From the NCBI GenBank assembly GCA_963786155.1, contig CAWAXW010000006.1, positions 2,294,001 through 2,358,000 of the forward strand: a DNA stretch of 64,000 nucleotides, read 5' to 3'. The notes beneath the pieces are model-generated. The model saw only the letters and a program-made list of their open reading frames with translations, was not told the DNA's origin and searched no databases. This DNA comes from CAWAXW01 sp963786155. Its GTDB lineage: Bacteria > Actinomycetota > CADDZG01 > WHSQ01. Shown one piece after another: positions 1-8,679 of the stretch. The position numbers and the translations under genes were made by a program. How positions within the stretch are numbered: the stretch's first letter is position 1; each line of letters opens with the position of its first letter.

Positions 1-733
1 CGGGGGCGGGGCTTGGGGTTACCGGGATCGTTATCTCACCGGGGAGGCTCGGGGTTGGGCTGGGCTGGCCGAAGGGCTCTTCGACCTCGGTCGGGCAGAG
101 CTCTTTCTCGGGGGCCTTCTCTTTGAACGTATCGATGTACTCGCGGATCGCGCCCTCGTCCAATGAGTCGAGCGGCATCGATCGGCCCCACGAGGTCACC
201 GTGATCGCGCTCTCCATCTCTGCGTAGGGGGCGGAGAACACGTGCGACTCGTAATCGAGAACGATCTTCTCGATCGTCTTGATGTCCTCGGGCGCGAGAT
301 CCGGCTTGTATTGGACCCCGACGGCGCCGTGCTCGAGCGTGTGCACCTGGGTCTCGTTCGGGATCTGTTGGGGGAAGACGCCGCAGGGACCCGGGTTGAA
401 CGCATGACTGCCGGAGACGGGGGGGAACGTTTCGTACGACACGGGGTCCGACGTGTGGTCGCCGGAGCCCTGCACGCTGAACTCCGTGATGTCGTGCCCG
501 TCGATCGAGGTGGGCTGCGCGGTCCTCAAGAAGACGAACCAAACTGCGAAGGCAAAGATCGAGGCGATGCTGACCCACCTGACCAAACGAGCCCGGCGCC
601 GGGCCCGAGCCTGGGCTGCTGCCGCCGCTTCCCTAGCTGCGCGTTTGGCTTCTAGGCGCTCGCGCCTTTTCTCGTTGGGGTCGTATCCGCGGTCGACTCC
701 GCGCCTGCGAGACCGCGACTTCTTCTTGGGCAT
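1..733 (-). CDS. DUF3105 family membrane protein (3' end beyond window)
   Basis: An open frame of 244 codons runs from an ATG at 733 off the left edge. The N-terminus is strongly basic (KKKSRSRRR, then an Ala/Arg-rich stretch). One membrane segment lies at about residues 52-69 (WVSIASIFAFAVWFVFL). The outside part carries the DUF3105 signature: DHTSDPVSYETFPPVSGSH, then VHTLEHGAVGVQY with its conserved histidines. The visible end is Pro/Ser/Thr-rich (PSPTPS). The family has no established function. The start lies 27 bp from the divergent gene at 761. The family call is firm; the true C-terminus is unseen. Confidence 0.85.
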   Translation of the reverse strand, partial: MPKKKSRSRRRGVDRGYDPNEKRRERLEAKRAAREAAAAAQARARRRARLVRWVSIASIFAFAVWFVFLRTAQPTSIDGHDITEFSVQGSGDHTSDPVSYETFPPVSGSHAFNPGPCGVFPQQIPNETQVHTLEHGAVGVQYKPDLAPEDIKTIEKIVLDYESHVFSAPYAEMESAITVTSWGRSMPLDSLDEGAIREYIDTFKEKAPEKELCPTEVEEPFGQPSPTPSLPGEITIPVTPSPAP

Positions 734-760
734 GGTGACGAAGGCTATCTTGACCGGCGC

Positions 761-1112
761 ATGGACAACGACTCGTGGGAGCTCGTGCTGGCGGGGGCGC
801 TCGCCTTCAATGCCTTGATCGGATTTGGCTACCGCGTCTTCCGGCTGGCCAAGGGCGGGCCCTCAGCCGACGTGGTCGGACAGGCGATCCTCGGCGTCCT
901 GCTACTGGGTCTGGCCGCGGGGGCCGCCGCCGGATATGGGTGGGCCCAGATCGCGGCTCTCGGTTTACGCGGCCCTGTTCGGAGTGCTCGTGATGCCGGT
1001 ATGGGTGCTGGCGGTGCTGATCCCGCTCCCGCCGGGCCCCATCGACTACGCCTTCACCGGCGCCTATTGGGCGACCCTCATCGTGATCGGGGTCGCCTCC
1101 ATCGCGGCCTAA
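761..1112 (+). pseudogene. Small multi-spanning membrane protein, frameshifted
   Basis: The frame opening at ATG 761 encodes a hydrophobic protein (LAGALAFNALIGFGYRVF, then AILGVLLLGLAAGAAAG). It degrades after about 960. The next frame carries an equally hydrophobic continuation (VYAALFGVLVMPVWVLAVLI, ending TLIVIGVASIAA, stop 1110-1112). Dropping one G from the GG at 962-963 joins them as AAL-VYAALFG, giving about 116 aa with three likely membrane segments. The length, 3n+1, fits one extra base. The stop overlaps the stop of the convergent BldD-like gene. No family was recognised. Confidence 0.6.
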
Positions 1113-1589
1113 GAAGCGATCAGGCCCCAGTCGCTCAGCCTGCGGGTCAGCTCCGGAGCGGTCGTCTGGTAGAGCAGGGCGAGCGACATGAGGTCGTCCT
1201 CCCTGATCGTCAGGACCCGGCCGTTGAAGTCACCACGCTGGATCTGGATCGAGGATGTGAATCGGTTCAGGGGGTCGCGGATCCTCCTCCGGCACCTTCT
1301 CGAGGCCGGCGAGGTCGAGGATGACCCGGGTGCGCTCGGGGATCTGAGCGGCGACCTTCAGGCCGTCGTCGTCGGGCAGGATCTCGGAGACCGGAACGCT
1401 GTAGAAATCGGCCAGCTCGTGGAGGCGGGTGACCGTCACGTTGCGGTCCCCCCGCTCGTAGGCGCCCACGACGGCGGCCTTCCAGCGCCCGCTCGAGGTC
1501 TGCTGGACGTCCTGGAGGGACATCCCCTTCTGCTGCCGGATGTTCCGGAGCCGGTTGCCCAGCTCCCGGGCGTAGATATCGGTCGTCAT
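1109..1589 (-). pseudogene. bldD: BldD-like c-di-GMP-responsive regulator, frameshifted
   Basis: The N-terminal half is a BldD-type helix-turn-helix (LGNRLRNIRQQKGMSLQDVQ, then GRWKAAVVGAYERGDRNVTV and LADFYSVPVSEILP). The frame then leaves the family near 1284. The neighbouring frame supplies the BldD C-terminal domain: RDPLNRFTSSIQIQRGDFNG, VLTIREDDL, ending LSDWGLIAS with stop 1109-1111. It keeps the RGD-x8-RxDD signature by which Streptomyces BldD binds c-di-GMP (RGD, eight residues, REDD). Total length is 3n+1, so one extra base in about 1278-1291 explains the break; the repaired protein is about 159 aa. In Streptomyces BldD represses development genes when bound to c-di-GMP. Its targets here are unknown. 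Confidence 0.8.
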
Positions 1590-1776
1590 ATGGTGTCCTT
1601 TCGCATTCGTCCCAAGCCCCGGACCTGGGCCCTCCCCACGGAGGCACCGTCACGGTCCGCTTTCGTTTCATGGTTCTAATACCCACTTTCGCCGCGAAGC
1701 GTAACCGTTCCTGCTTGGATTGGCTACTTTACGCGTTCGGCCCGAAAAGGCCCCCTGGCCCCCGTAGAATCGGGGC

Positions 1777-2613
1777 ATGCGTCCCATCTGGAAGGGGGCC
1801 GTTTCCTTCGGCCTCATCAGCATCCCCGTACGGCTCTATTCGGCCGTCCAGGAGAAGAGCCTCAAGTTCCACATGCTCCACGAGGAGGACGGGGGCCGGA
1901 TCAAGTATCAGCGGGTCTGCGGCACCTGTGGCAAGGAAGTGAGCTGGGACGACATCGTCAAGGGCTTCGAATTCGAGAAGGACCGCTACGTCCAGTTCAC
2001 CGACGAAGAGCTCGCCTCCGTGGAGGTCGATTCGATCAAGGCGATCGACGTTGTGACCTTCGTCCCACTCGAGCAGATCGATCCGATCTACTTCAACAAG
2101 ACCTATTACGTCGCTCCCGAGCCCACCGGCATCAAGGCTTACAAGCTCCTCGCCGAAGCGCTCGAGGCGGAGGGCCAGGTCGGCATCGCAAAGGTCGCGC
2201 TCCGCGAGAAGGAGCATCTCGCCACGATCCGGCTAAAGGGCGATGTGTTCGTGCTCGAAACGATGTATTGGCCGGACGAGATCCGAGAGCCGGAGTTCGA
2301 GGAGCTCGATCGCAGCGTCGAAGTGCGCGACACGGAAGTGAAGATGGCGCGACAGCTCATCCAACAACTTTCCGACGAGTTCAAACCGGAAGAGTTCAAA
2401 GACGATTACCGCGAAGGGCTGCAAGAGCTCGCCGACAAGAAGATCGCGGGCCAGGAAGTCACCATCGCTGCGGCCCCCGAAGAAGAACCGACGAAGGTCG
2501 TCGACCTGATGGAGGCCCTCAAGGCCAGCGTCGACGAGGCAAAGAAGCGTAAGGAGTCAAGCGGCGCCGAGACTAAGAAGAAGTCCACCCGCCGCAAGGC
2601 CTCAGCGGGTTAG
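1777..2613 (+). CDS. ku: Non-homologous end-joining protein Ku
   Basis: A 278-aa bacterial Ku. It begins MRPIWKGAVSFGLISIPVRL, the hallmark of the family, and contains FHMLHEEDGGRIKYQRVC and YVAPEPTG. A homodimer of Ku rings loads on DNA ends and recruits ligase D for template-independent repair. A CxxC pair (CGTCGK) sits near residue 50. The last ~30 residues are Lys/Arg-rich (KKKSTRRKASAG), as in actinobacterial Ku proteins with a DNA-binding tail. No ligD is visible in the window. The gene diverges from the BldD-like gene across 187 bp and is followed closely by the anti-sigma/sigma pair. Confidence 0.95.
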   Translation: MRPIWKGAVSFGLISIPVRLYSAVQEKSLKFHMLHEEDGGRIKYQRVCGTCGKEVSWDDIVKGFEFEKDRYVQFTDEELASVEVDSIKAIDVVTFVPLEQIDPIYFNKTYYVAPEPTGIKAYKLLAEALEAEGQVGIAKVALREKEHLATIRLKGDVFVLETMYWPDEIREPEFEELDRSVEVRDTEVKMARQLIQQLSDEFKPEEFKDDYREGLQELADKKIAGQEVTIAAAPEEEPTKVVDLMEALKASVDEAKKRKESSGAETKKKSTRRKASAG

Positions 2614-2626
2614 GCGCGGCGCCACT

Positions 2627-3027
2627 TTGGACACGGTAACCATCCAGATCCCGGCTTCGCCGGAATACGTTGGGGTCGTCCGGCTCGTGGCCGCGGGCCT
2701 CGCCACCCGGCTGCGCTTCACCCTCGAGGACATCGAAGACCTGAAGATCGCGGTCGACGAGCTCTGCGCCTACATGACGGGGTCCCAGGGCCGTGAAGGA
2801 ACGCTCCGGATCACCTTCCAGGTCACCAACGACCGCATCGAGATCAGCGGTGCCGGAGACTTCCTGCCCGGGCAGAAGATCAGGGTCGATCTGACCGAGT
2901 TCTCGCGCATGATCCTCGACACGGTCGCCGACGCCGCATCGCTCGAGCAACAGGACGGAGTGCCGACGTTCTCTCTGTCCAAGAGCAGAGGACGCGGGGC
3001 GGGCTGGGCCGGACCGCAGAACAATGA
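2627..3027 (+). CDS. RsbW/SpoIIAB-like anti-sigma factor (3' end probably frameshifted)
   Basis: A HATPase-type anti-sigma factor: PASPEYVGVVRLVAAGLATR, DIEDLKIAVDELCAYM (N-box type) and ILDTVADA, ending GVPTFSLSK at about 2982, where this family normally stops. Such kinases hold a SigB/F-type sigma factor inactive until an anti-anti-sigma factor binds. It starts at TTG 2627. The same frame stays open to 3433, deep inside the sigma gene, with unconvincing sequence. The +1 frame instead ends with TGA at 3025-3027 in an ATGA overlap with the sigma start, the usual arrangement. A missing base between about 2975 and 3015 would explain this, so I end the gene at 3027. Confidence 0.7.
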
Positions 3028-3794
3028 AGGACGACACCGCGCTCGATCGCGCCGAGGTCAAAGAGCTTTTCAAGATCTACCAAGCCGCTACCGACGAGGA
3101 CGACCGCGCTCAGCATCGGGAACGTCTTGTCGAGCAATACATCGGCCTGGTCGAGTTCCTGGCGCGTCGCTTCCGCAACCGCGGGGAGCCGCTCGAAGAT
3201 CTCATCCAGGTCGGAACCATCGGCTTGCTGAAAGCGATCGACCGATTCGACCTGACGCGCGAGGTGGAGTTCTCGACTTACGCCACTCCGACGATCGTCG
3301 GCGAGCTCAAACGTCACTTCCGCGACAAGGGTTGGGCCGTCCGGGTACCGCGTCGTTTGCAAGAGCTCCATCTCGAGTTGGGCAAAGTCGTAAGCGCTCT
3401 GGGTCACGAGCTCGGCCGTTCGCCGACCGTTGAAGAGATCGCCAAGTCTGCAGGCACGACCGAGGAGAACGTGCTCGAAGGCCTCGAGATCGCACACGCC
3501 TACAACTTCACGTCGCTGGATGCGCCGATGGGGTCGGACGACCCCGACTCGTCAACGTTCGTGGATCAGCTGGGCGGCGAAGACGAGCAACTCGAAACGC
3601 TGGAGAACCGGGCATCGCTTGCGCCCGAGCTCTCCAAGCTCCCCGAACGAGAGCAGACGATCCTGTACCTGCGCTTCTTCAAGGGTCAGACTCAATCGGA
3701 GATCGCCGACAAGCTCGGGATCTCGCAGATGCACGTGTCACGTCTGCTGAGCAGGACCCTGGCCAAGCTGAGAGAGGCACTAGAGGAGCCATGA
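3024..3794 (+). CDS. SigB/SigF/SigG-family RNA polymerase sigma factor
   Basis: A 256-aa group 3 sigma-70 factor. Region 2 is LVEFLARRFRNRGEPLEDLI, then VGTIGLLKAIDRFD and FSTYATPTIVGELKRHFRDK. Region 3 contains LGRSPTVEEIAKSAGTTEEN. Region 4 is LPEREQTILYLRFF, then QSEIADKLGISQMHVSRLLS. It directs RNA polymerase to general-stress or developmental promoters. It overlaps the anti-sigma gene upstream (ATGA) and the penicillin-binding protein downstream, so the three are probably one operon. No anti-anti-sigma gene is adjacent. Confidence 0.93.
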   Translation: MKDDTALDRAEVKELFKIYQAATDEDDRAQHRERLVEQYIGLVEFLARRFRNRGEPLEDLIQVGTIGLLKAIDRFDLTREVEFSTYATPTIVGELKRHFRDKGWAVRVPRRLQELHLELGKVVSALGHELGRSPTVEEIAKSAGTTEENVLEGLEIAHAYNFTSLDAPMGSDDPDSSTFVDQLGGEDEQLETLENRASLAPELSKLPEREQTILYLRFFKGQTQSEIADKLGISQMHVSRLLSRTLAKLREALEEP

Positions 3795-5923
3795 GCAAAC
3801 AAGGCGTGGTGATCGGGGGGCTCACCACGCTGGTTCTGGCAGCGAGTTGCTCGCTCCAGCCCGTCGCCCTCGAACGCGAACGGCCCCTCCCCCAACGCAC
3901 CACCGTGACGGCGGCCGATGGCGAGTTGCTCACCCGGCTCTTCCGCCAGAATCGCAAGTCGATCCGGGTGGGAGCCCTCCCGCAGGTGACGATCGATGCC
4001 GTGATCGCGGCAGAGGATGCCAGGTTCTTCGAGCACAAGGGCTACGACCTGCGCGCGATCACGCGTGCGGCCATCGTCAACGTCCGCGAGGGCCGCGTCG
4101 TGCAAGGGGGCAGCACCATCACCCAGCAACTCGTCAAGAACGTCTACTTCGACGACCCTCCCCGCACATTCAGACGCAAGGCACGTGAGCTGCGCCTGGC
4201 GATCGAGCTCGAGAAGACGCTCACGAAAGCAGAGATCCTCGAGCGCTACCTCAACACCGTCTACTTCGGAGAAGGGGCTTACGGCATCGGAGCGGCGGCC
4301 GAGAACTACTTCGGACACTCCGCAGGGCATCTTGATCTGGTCGAGAGCGCGTTGCTGGCCGGACTGATCCGATCCCCGTCCAGGGACAATCCGCGCATCG
4401 ATCGGGGCCGCGCACGCGCCCGGCGGAACTGGGTCATCAACCGCATGCTCGAGCTCGACATGGTCGACGAGATCAGAGCGCGGCGCGCCAGGGCCGCTCC
4501 CCTCGGCCATCTCGGCGTCGCGCCCCCGCAAACGCTCCGCCAGCCTTATTTCGTCGAGGCAGTCAAGAGGGAATTGCTGAGCGAAAGACGCCTGGGGGCG
4601 AGCCCGGGCTCGCGCGCGAACGCGATCTGGAAGGGCGGTCTGCGCATCGAGACGACACTCGATCTCGATCTCCAACGGGCGGCCGAGCGATCGATCGGCC
4701 GGATCTTGAACCAACCGGGCGACCCATCCGCCGCTCTAGTCGCGATCAAACCGCGCACCGGCGAGATCGTGGCGATGGTGGGCGGCGACGATTGGAACGC
4801 ATCCCAGGTGAACCTAGCGCTGGGCACGAGCGGTGGAGGTTCCGGACGTCAACCGGGGTCGTCATTCAAGCCCATCGTTGCCGCGGCCGCGATGCAGATC
4901 GGGATCACCCTCGAGACGGAGTATCAGTCCGGCTCCTTCCTGTACACGATGAATGATGACTCCACGTGGGTTGTGAAGAGCGGGTATCAAGGCAAGATCA
5001 GCCTGGGCGATGCGATGGTCAACTCGGTCAACGGGGTTTACGGTCGTCTGGGCCTGGTCGTCGGCGCGTCGCAAGTTGCGTCTCAAGCACAGCTCATGGG
5101 GGTGAGGGCCGAGCTTCCGTTCGTGCCTTCGATCGCGCTCGGGTCGGCGGAGGTGAGCGTGCTCGACATGGCTGCCGCTTATGCCACCATCGCCAACGGC
5201 GGCACCGCGATCGAACCCACGACGATCGGTTCGGTGCGATTCCCAGACGGCGAGGAGATCCAACCCGAGCAGGACGTGATCGGGGGAGTCCTCACTCCCG
5301 GAAACAGTTACCTCCTGACGAAAGCACTGCAGCGGGTCGTGATGGAGGGAACCGGGACGTCGGCTTACTTCGGGCGACCGGTGGCGGGGAAGACCGGGAC
5401 GAGCAACGACTACGCCGACGCATGGTTCGTTGGGTACACGCCACAACTCGTCACGGCCGTGTGGGTGGGATACCCGCAGGGGCGGGTCCCGATGACTTCG
5501 GTTCATGGCGGCACGGTCGTGGGCGGGACCCTTCCGGCGTACATCTGGAGAGACTTCATGGCGACCGCGCACCGAGGCCTTCCGGTGGAGACCTTCGAGC
5601 TCCCTCGCGGCTCCCTCGTTACCGTGCACATCGATCCAAAGAGCAAGCTGCTGAGCGCGCCATGGTGCAAGAGCGTGACCGTGAGGATGCTGCGCGACGT
5701 CGTGCCGACCGAGCAATGCCCCTTCCCCAAGCCCAAGCCGCCACCCGGCTCCAAGAAAGACAAGAAGAAAGACGATGACAAAGGTCGCGAGCAGAAGGGT
5801 CGCGACGAGCGCGGCGACAAGAGCGACAAGGACGAGGACAAGGAACCCCGGCCTCCGCCGCCCCCACCGCCACCAGAGCCGGAGCCCGAGCCCAGCTCGG
5901 AACCGAGTCCGATAGAAGAGTAG
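3791..5923 (+). CDS. Class A penicillin-binding protein (transglycosylase-transpeptidase)
   Basis: A 710-aa bifunctional peptidoglycan synthase. The glycosyltransferase 51 domain (about 45-220) has EDARFFEHKGYD with the catalytic Glu, then QGGSTITQQLVKN and ERYLNTVYFGEGAYGIG. The transpeptidase domain has the serine motif SSFK at residues 357-360, an SxN motif (SVN) and KTGTS near 534. The N-terminus is a short hydrophobic segment ending LAASC, which could be a signal-anchor or a poor lipobox. The C-terminal ~70 residues are a charged tail (KKDKKKDDDKGREQK) followed by polyproline, probably spanning the wall. The start overlaps the sigma factor stop by 4 bp. Confidence 0.93.
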   Translation: MSKQGVVIGGLTTLVLAASCSLQPVALERERPLPQRTTVTAADGELLTRLFRQNRKSIRVGALPQVTIDAVIAAEDARFFEHKGYDLRAITRAAIVNVREGRVVQGGSTITQQLVKNVYFDDPPRTFRRKARELRLAIELEKTLTKAEILERYLNTVYFGEGAYGIGAAAENYFGHSAGHLDLVESALLAGLIRSPSRDNPRIDRGRARARRNWVINRMLELDMVDEIRARRARAAPLGHLGVAPPQTLRQPYFVEAVKRELLSERRLGASPGSRANAIWKGGLRIETTLDLDLQRAAERSIGRILNQPGDPSAALVAIKPRTGEIVAMVGGDDWNASQVNLALGTSGGGSGRQPGSSFKPIVAAAAMQIGITLETEYQSGSFLYTMNDDSTWVVKSGYQGKISLGDAMVNSVNGVYGRLGLVVGASQVASQAQLMGVRAELPFVPSIALGSAEVSVLDMAAAYATIANGGTAIEPTTIGSVRFPDGEEIQPEQDVIGGVLTPGNSYLLTKALQRVVMEGTGTSAYFGRPVAGKTGTSNDYADAWFVGYTPQLVTAVWVGYPQGRVPMTSVHGGTVVGGTLPAYIWRDFMATAHRGLPVETFELPRGSLVTVHIDPKSKLLSAPWCKSVTVRMLRDVVPTEQCPFPKPKPPPGSKKDKKKDDDKGREQKGRDERGDKSDKDEDKEPRPPPPPPPPEPEPEPSSEPSPIEE

Positions 5924-6083
5924 GGCGCCGGCGAGGAACGTTGCCGGGAATTTGCGGCGCGAAAAGCAAGCGTCGCAAGGCCGCAGGGAGTCGCCCGCAC
6001 TGGACGTGCGGGCGCGACTGAGAACGCCGCGAGGCGCAGTCTTTTCGCCCGCAAAACCCCGCGTATGTTTCTCGCCGGCGCCC
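5922..6083. repeat. Palindromic intergenic element, copy A (between convergent genes)
   Basis: The whole gap between the stops of the penicillin-binding protein and the PdtaS-like kinase is one long imperfect palindrome. The outer arms are perfect: GGGCGCCGGCGAG at 5923-5935 against CTCGCCGGCGCCC at 6071-6083. A central hairpin pairs CGCCCGCAC with GTGCGGGCG around 5993-6013. Read on the minus strand, the core (GCGAAAAGACTGCGCCTCGC, CGGCGTTCTCAGTCGCGC, CTGCGGCCTTGCGACGCTTG, CTTTTC) matches copy B at 15545-15640. It could act as a bidirectional terminator or be a dispersed repeat of the BIME/MITE kind. Confidence 0.8.
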
Positions 6084-7511
6084 TTAACCGCGGCCCGAGA
6101 CCGGGACGCGGAGCTCGACCCTCGTTCCTCCATCCGACGTGATCCGGAAGGAGCCTCCGAGCTCGCCGATCAGCGTCCTCACGATCTGAAGTCCGAGCCG
6201 CGTGCCCTCCGGGCCTCCGGACGGCATCCCGACCCCGTCATCGCGCACCACGACCTGCACCTGCCCGTCGGCCCGGCTCAGTTCGATCGCGATCGTCCCC
6301 GGCTCCCCCGTCGGGAATGCATGCTCCATGGCGTTCTGAACGAGCTCAGTCACTGACACGGCCAGAGGGGTTGCCAGGTCTGCACCCAACGGTCCCGTCT
6401 TGCCGTCGACTTTGATTTCGACGTTGGGCTGGGGTAGCACCAAGCCGTCACCCACCATGCGCGAGATCCGTCTCGCAACGTCGCCGAACTCCGCAACGTC
6501 GGACGGCGCCGCGGACAGGGTCTCGTGGACGAGCGCGATGGACCCGATGCGCAGAACGCTCTCCTGCAGCGCTGCCTTGATCTCATGGGAACCGGCGCGG
6601 CGGGCTTGGAGTCTCAACAGGCTCGCGATCGTCTGGAGATTGTTCTTGACCCGATGATGGATCTCACGGATCGTTGCGTCCTTTACCGAGATCACTCGCT
6701 CACGTTGACGGAGCTCGCTGATGTCACGCGACAAGACGATCGCACCCGTCGCGCCGACCCCCTCCGTCAAAGGCATCACGCGCAGAAGGATGTGAGCATC
6801 ACCGCGGACAAGCTCTCCGTCGCGCAGGCTTCCCACCGTGATCGCCTCCCGGATCGGCGTCCCTCCCATGCCGAGCTCGTCGAACGTGCGGCCGAGGATG
6901 TTGTGCTTGATTCCCAGTCTGTGGAACGACGACAGTGAGTTGGGAGATGCCCATTCGATCGCGCCCGCTTCGTCCAGGATGCAGAGTCCCTCGCCGACGC
7001 GCGGCCACTCTCCCGGAGGAGTGTTCCGGAACGGGAAGATCCCCTTTTCCACCATGATGGAGACGCGGTCTCCCGCGTCGAGATACACCTGCTCGAGGCG
7101 CCCGGGCCGGCGACTCGTCGCAGGACTCCCTTCTTTGGTGACCACGCCGATGACGTTGCCCCGGAAATGAACCGGGACCGCGTCCATCCGGATCTGGATG
7201 CCGTCGACGAGGACCGGGTCGTCCTGTTGCCAGATCCGCTCCTCCCGGAAGGCGCGCTCGACGATCGGCTGCTCGGGTTGCGTGACGCGCGTTCCGACGA
7301 GGTCGTGGGGATAGAGCGTTTGCGAGGTCAGGGGCCGGAGTTGGGCGCAGATCTGGAAGGCATCGCCCTCGGTGACCCTGACGTAAAGGAGCAGATCGGA
7401 GAACGAGAGGTCGGCCAGCACCTGCCACGAGGAGCACAGGGATCTCAGGTGCTCGGCCTGCTCCCTCGTCAACTCCGACACGGCCATGATGCGATCGGCA
7501 AGAGTCGGCAT
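6084..7511 (-). CDS. pdtaS: PdtaS-like sensor histidine kinase (GAF-PAS-HisKA_2)
   Basis: The 475-aa protein starts MPTLADRIMAVSELTREQ. An N-terminal GAF-like sensor domain (about 10-170) is followed by a PAS domain around GLCILDEAGAIEWASPN. The H-box is of the HisKA_2 type (REIHHRVKNNLQTIASLLRL), followed by a HATPase domain with VTELVQNAMEHAF, DDGVGM and GLQIVRTLIGELGG. This matches actinobacterial PdtaS, which phosphorylates the RNA-binding ANTAR regulator PdtaR. No pdtaR is visible here. The frame stays open upstream to 8132, but that part is antisense to the divergent phosphodiesterase, so I use ATG 7511. Confidence 0.88.
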   Translation of the reverse strand: MPTLADRIMAVSELTREQAEHLRSLCSSWQVLADLSFSDLLLYVRVTEGDAFQICAQLRPLTSQTLYPHDLVGTRVTQPEQPIVERAFREERIWQQDDPVLVDGIQIRMDAVPVHFRGNVIGVVTKEGSPATSRRPGRLEQVYLDAGDRVSIMVEKGIFPFRNTPPGEWPRVGEGLCILDEAGAIEWASPNSLSSFHRLGIKHNILGRTFDELGMGGTPIREAITVGSLRDGELVRGDAHILLRVMPLTEGVGATGAIVLSRDISELRQRERVISVKDATIREIHHRVKNNLQTIASLLRLQARRAGSHEIKAALQESVLRIGSIALVHETLSAAPSDVAEFGDVARRISRMVGDGLVLPQPNVEIKVDGKTGPLGADLATPLAVSVTELVQNAMEHAFPTGEPGTIAIELSRADGQVQVVVRDDGVGMPSGGPEGTRLGLQIVRTLIGELGGSFRITSDGGTRVELRVPVSGRG

Positions 7512-7544
7512 ACCGTCATCGTAAGAGCCGCCTAGACTCCCGCC

Positions 7545-8228
7545 GTGCGGATAGCGATAGTCGCCGACATACACGGGAACCTGCTGGCTCTCGATGCCGT
7601 GATGACCGATCTCGAGTCCCAGGCACCGGACGAGGTGTGGTGCGGTGGTGACATCGGGTGGGGTGGCCCTTGGGCATCCGAGTGCATCGCGCAGGTGCGC
7701 GAGGCCGGATGGGTGGCCATCAAAGGCAACACCGACGTATGGATCACCGGCGACCCCCAAACGATCGACGACGCCGACGACCGAGAGCGCCTGCGCGACG
7801 TGGCCCGGGCGCACGCCATCGACAAGGAGGCAGCCACCTGGCTGATCAATCTCCCCTTGGGCCATCACGGGGCGGGTTCGGTCCTGCTGGTCCACGGGAC
7901 GCCGACCTCTCCGTTCCAGGCTCCCCAACCCGACGCGCCGGCCGGCGAGTTCGAGCCCTACGTTGGCCGGGCCAACGTCGTGGTCTACGCCCACATCCAC
8001 ATCGCCTTCAGCCGCCGGCTCGCGGACGGCACGATCGTCTGCAATCCCGGCTCGGTCGGGATGCCGAAGGATGGCCCGACGGCCTCCTATCTGGTCCTGG
8101 ATCTGGCGGGGGCCGAGATCACGATGCGGCACCGCAGGGTCGAATTCGATAGACGGGCGGGCGTGGCCCAGGCCCGGGCGCTTGGCGGGCCGATCGAGCG
8201 GATCTTCACCGAGAACGTCCCCATCTAG
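7545..8228 (+). CDS. YfcE/ApaH-like metallophosphoesterase
   Basis: A 227-aa calcineurin-fold phosphoesterase. Metal ligands are visible in order: VADIHGN, GGDIGWGG, GNTD, VHGTP, YAHIHIAF and CNPGSVG. The GTG start at 7545 immediately precedes the first beta strand (RIAIVADIHGN). Members act on phosphodiesters or small phosphorylated metabolites; the substrate cannot be read from sequence. It diverges from the PdtaS-like kinase across 33 bp, and the DUF2203 gene follows within 3 bp, suggesting co-transcription. Confidence 0.88.
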   Translation: MRIAIVADIHGNLLALDAVMTDLESQAPDEVWCGGDIGWGGPWASECIAQVREAGWVAIKGNTDVWITGDPQTIDDADDRERLRDVARAHAIDKEAATWLINLPLGHHGAGSVLLVHGTPTSPFQAPQPDAPAGEFEPYVGRANVVVYAHIHIAFSRRLADGTIVCNPGSVGMPKDGPTASYLVLDLAGAEITMRHRRVEFDRRAGVAQARALGGPIERIFTENVPI

Positions 8229-8230
8229 CC

Positions 8231-8596
8231 GTGGCCAAGACCTATTCGGTCGAGGAGGCGAACGCGCTGCTCCCCTACCTCGCCCCGACGCTCGTCGAGT
8301 TGAGGGAGAAGTTCGAGGAAGCCGCCCGGATCAAGCGGGCGATCCCCCAGGCGGCCCAGGGGAACGGGCATTCGGAGGAGAGGGATGCCTGGGCCCGCAC
8401 GCTGGCCCGGGTGGACGAGTTGGTCGAGCGGCTGAACGAATGGGAGATCGAGCTGAGAGACATCTCCACGGGCCTGGTGGACTTCCCGGCCGTGATCCAG
8501 GGCGAGGAGGCCTACCTCTGCTGGCGCCTCGGAGAGCCCGAAGTGGGCCACTGGCATCGCCCCGAGACGGGGTTCGGGGGCCGCCAACCCATTTAG
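8231..8596 (+). CDS. DUF2203 family protein
   Basis: A 121-aa soluble protein matching DUF2203. It begins KTYSVEEANALLPYLAPTL and ends with the family's block YLCWRLGEPEVGHWHRPETG, then FGGRQPI. The N-terminal half is predicted helical and the C-terminal block is rich in conserved Trp, His and Glu. The function of the family is unknown. It starts with GTG two bases after the phosphoesterase stop. The riboswitch-controlled CAP gene follows 172 bp later and is probably a separate unit. Confidence 0.88.
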   Translation: MAKTYSVEEANALLPYLAPTLVELREKFEEAARIKRAIPQAAQGNGHSEERDAWARTLARVDELVERLNEWEIELRDISTGLVDFPAVIQGEEAYLCWRLGEPEVGHWHRPETGFGGRQPI

Positions 8597-8679
8597 GCCG
8601 TCTGACCTGGGCTTGTGTCGCTTTCCCGACTCTGACCGAAGCTCAAGGAAAGGCCGATTCAGGCCGATTCTGTAGGTGT

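Noticed and set aside
4862..6133. Long minus-strand open frame (423 codons) opposite the penicillin-binding protein
   Set aside because: It is antisense to a well-conserved GT51/transpeptidase gene and has no recognisable motifs; high GC leaves many shadow frames open.
7512..8132. N-terminal extension of the PdtaS-like kinase
   Set aside because: The extension is antisense to the metallophosphoesterase and lacks any domain; ATG 7511 starts a normal GAF domain.
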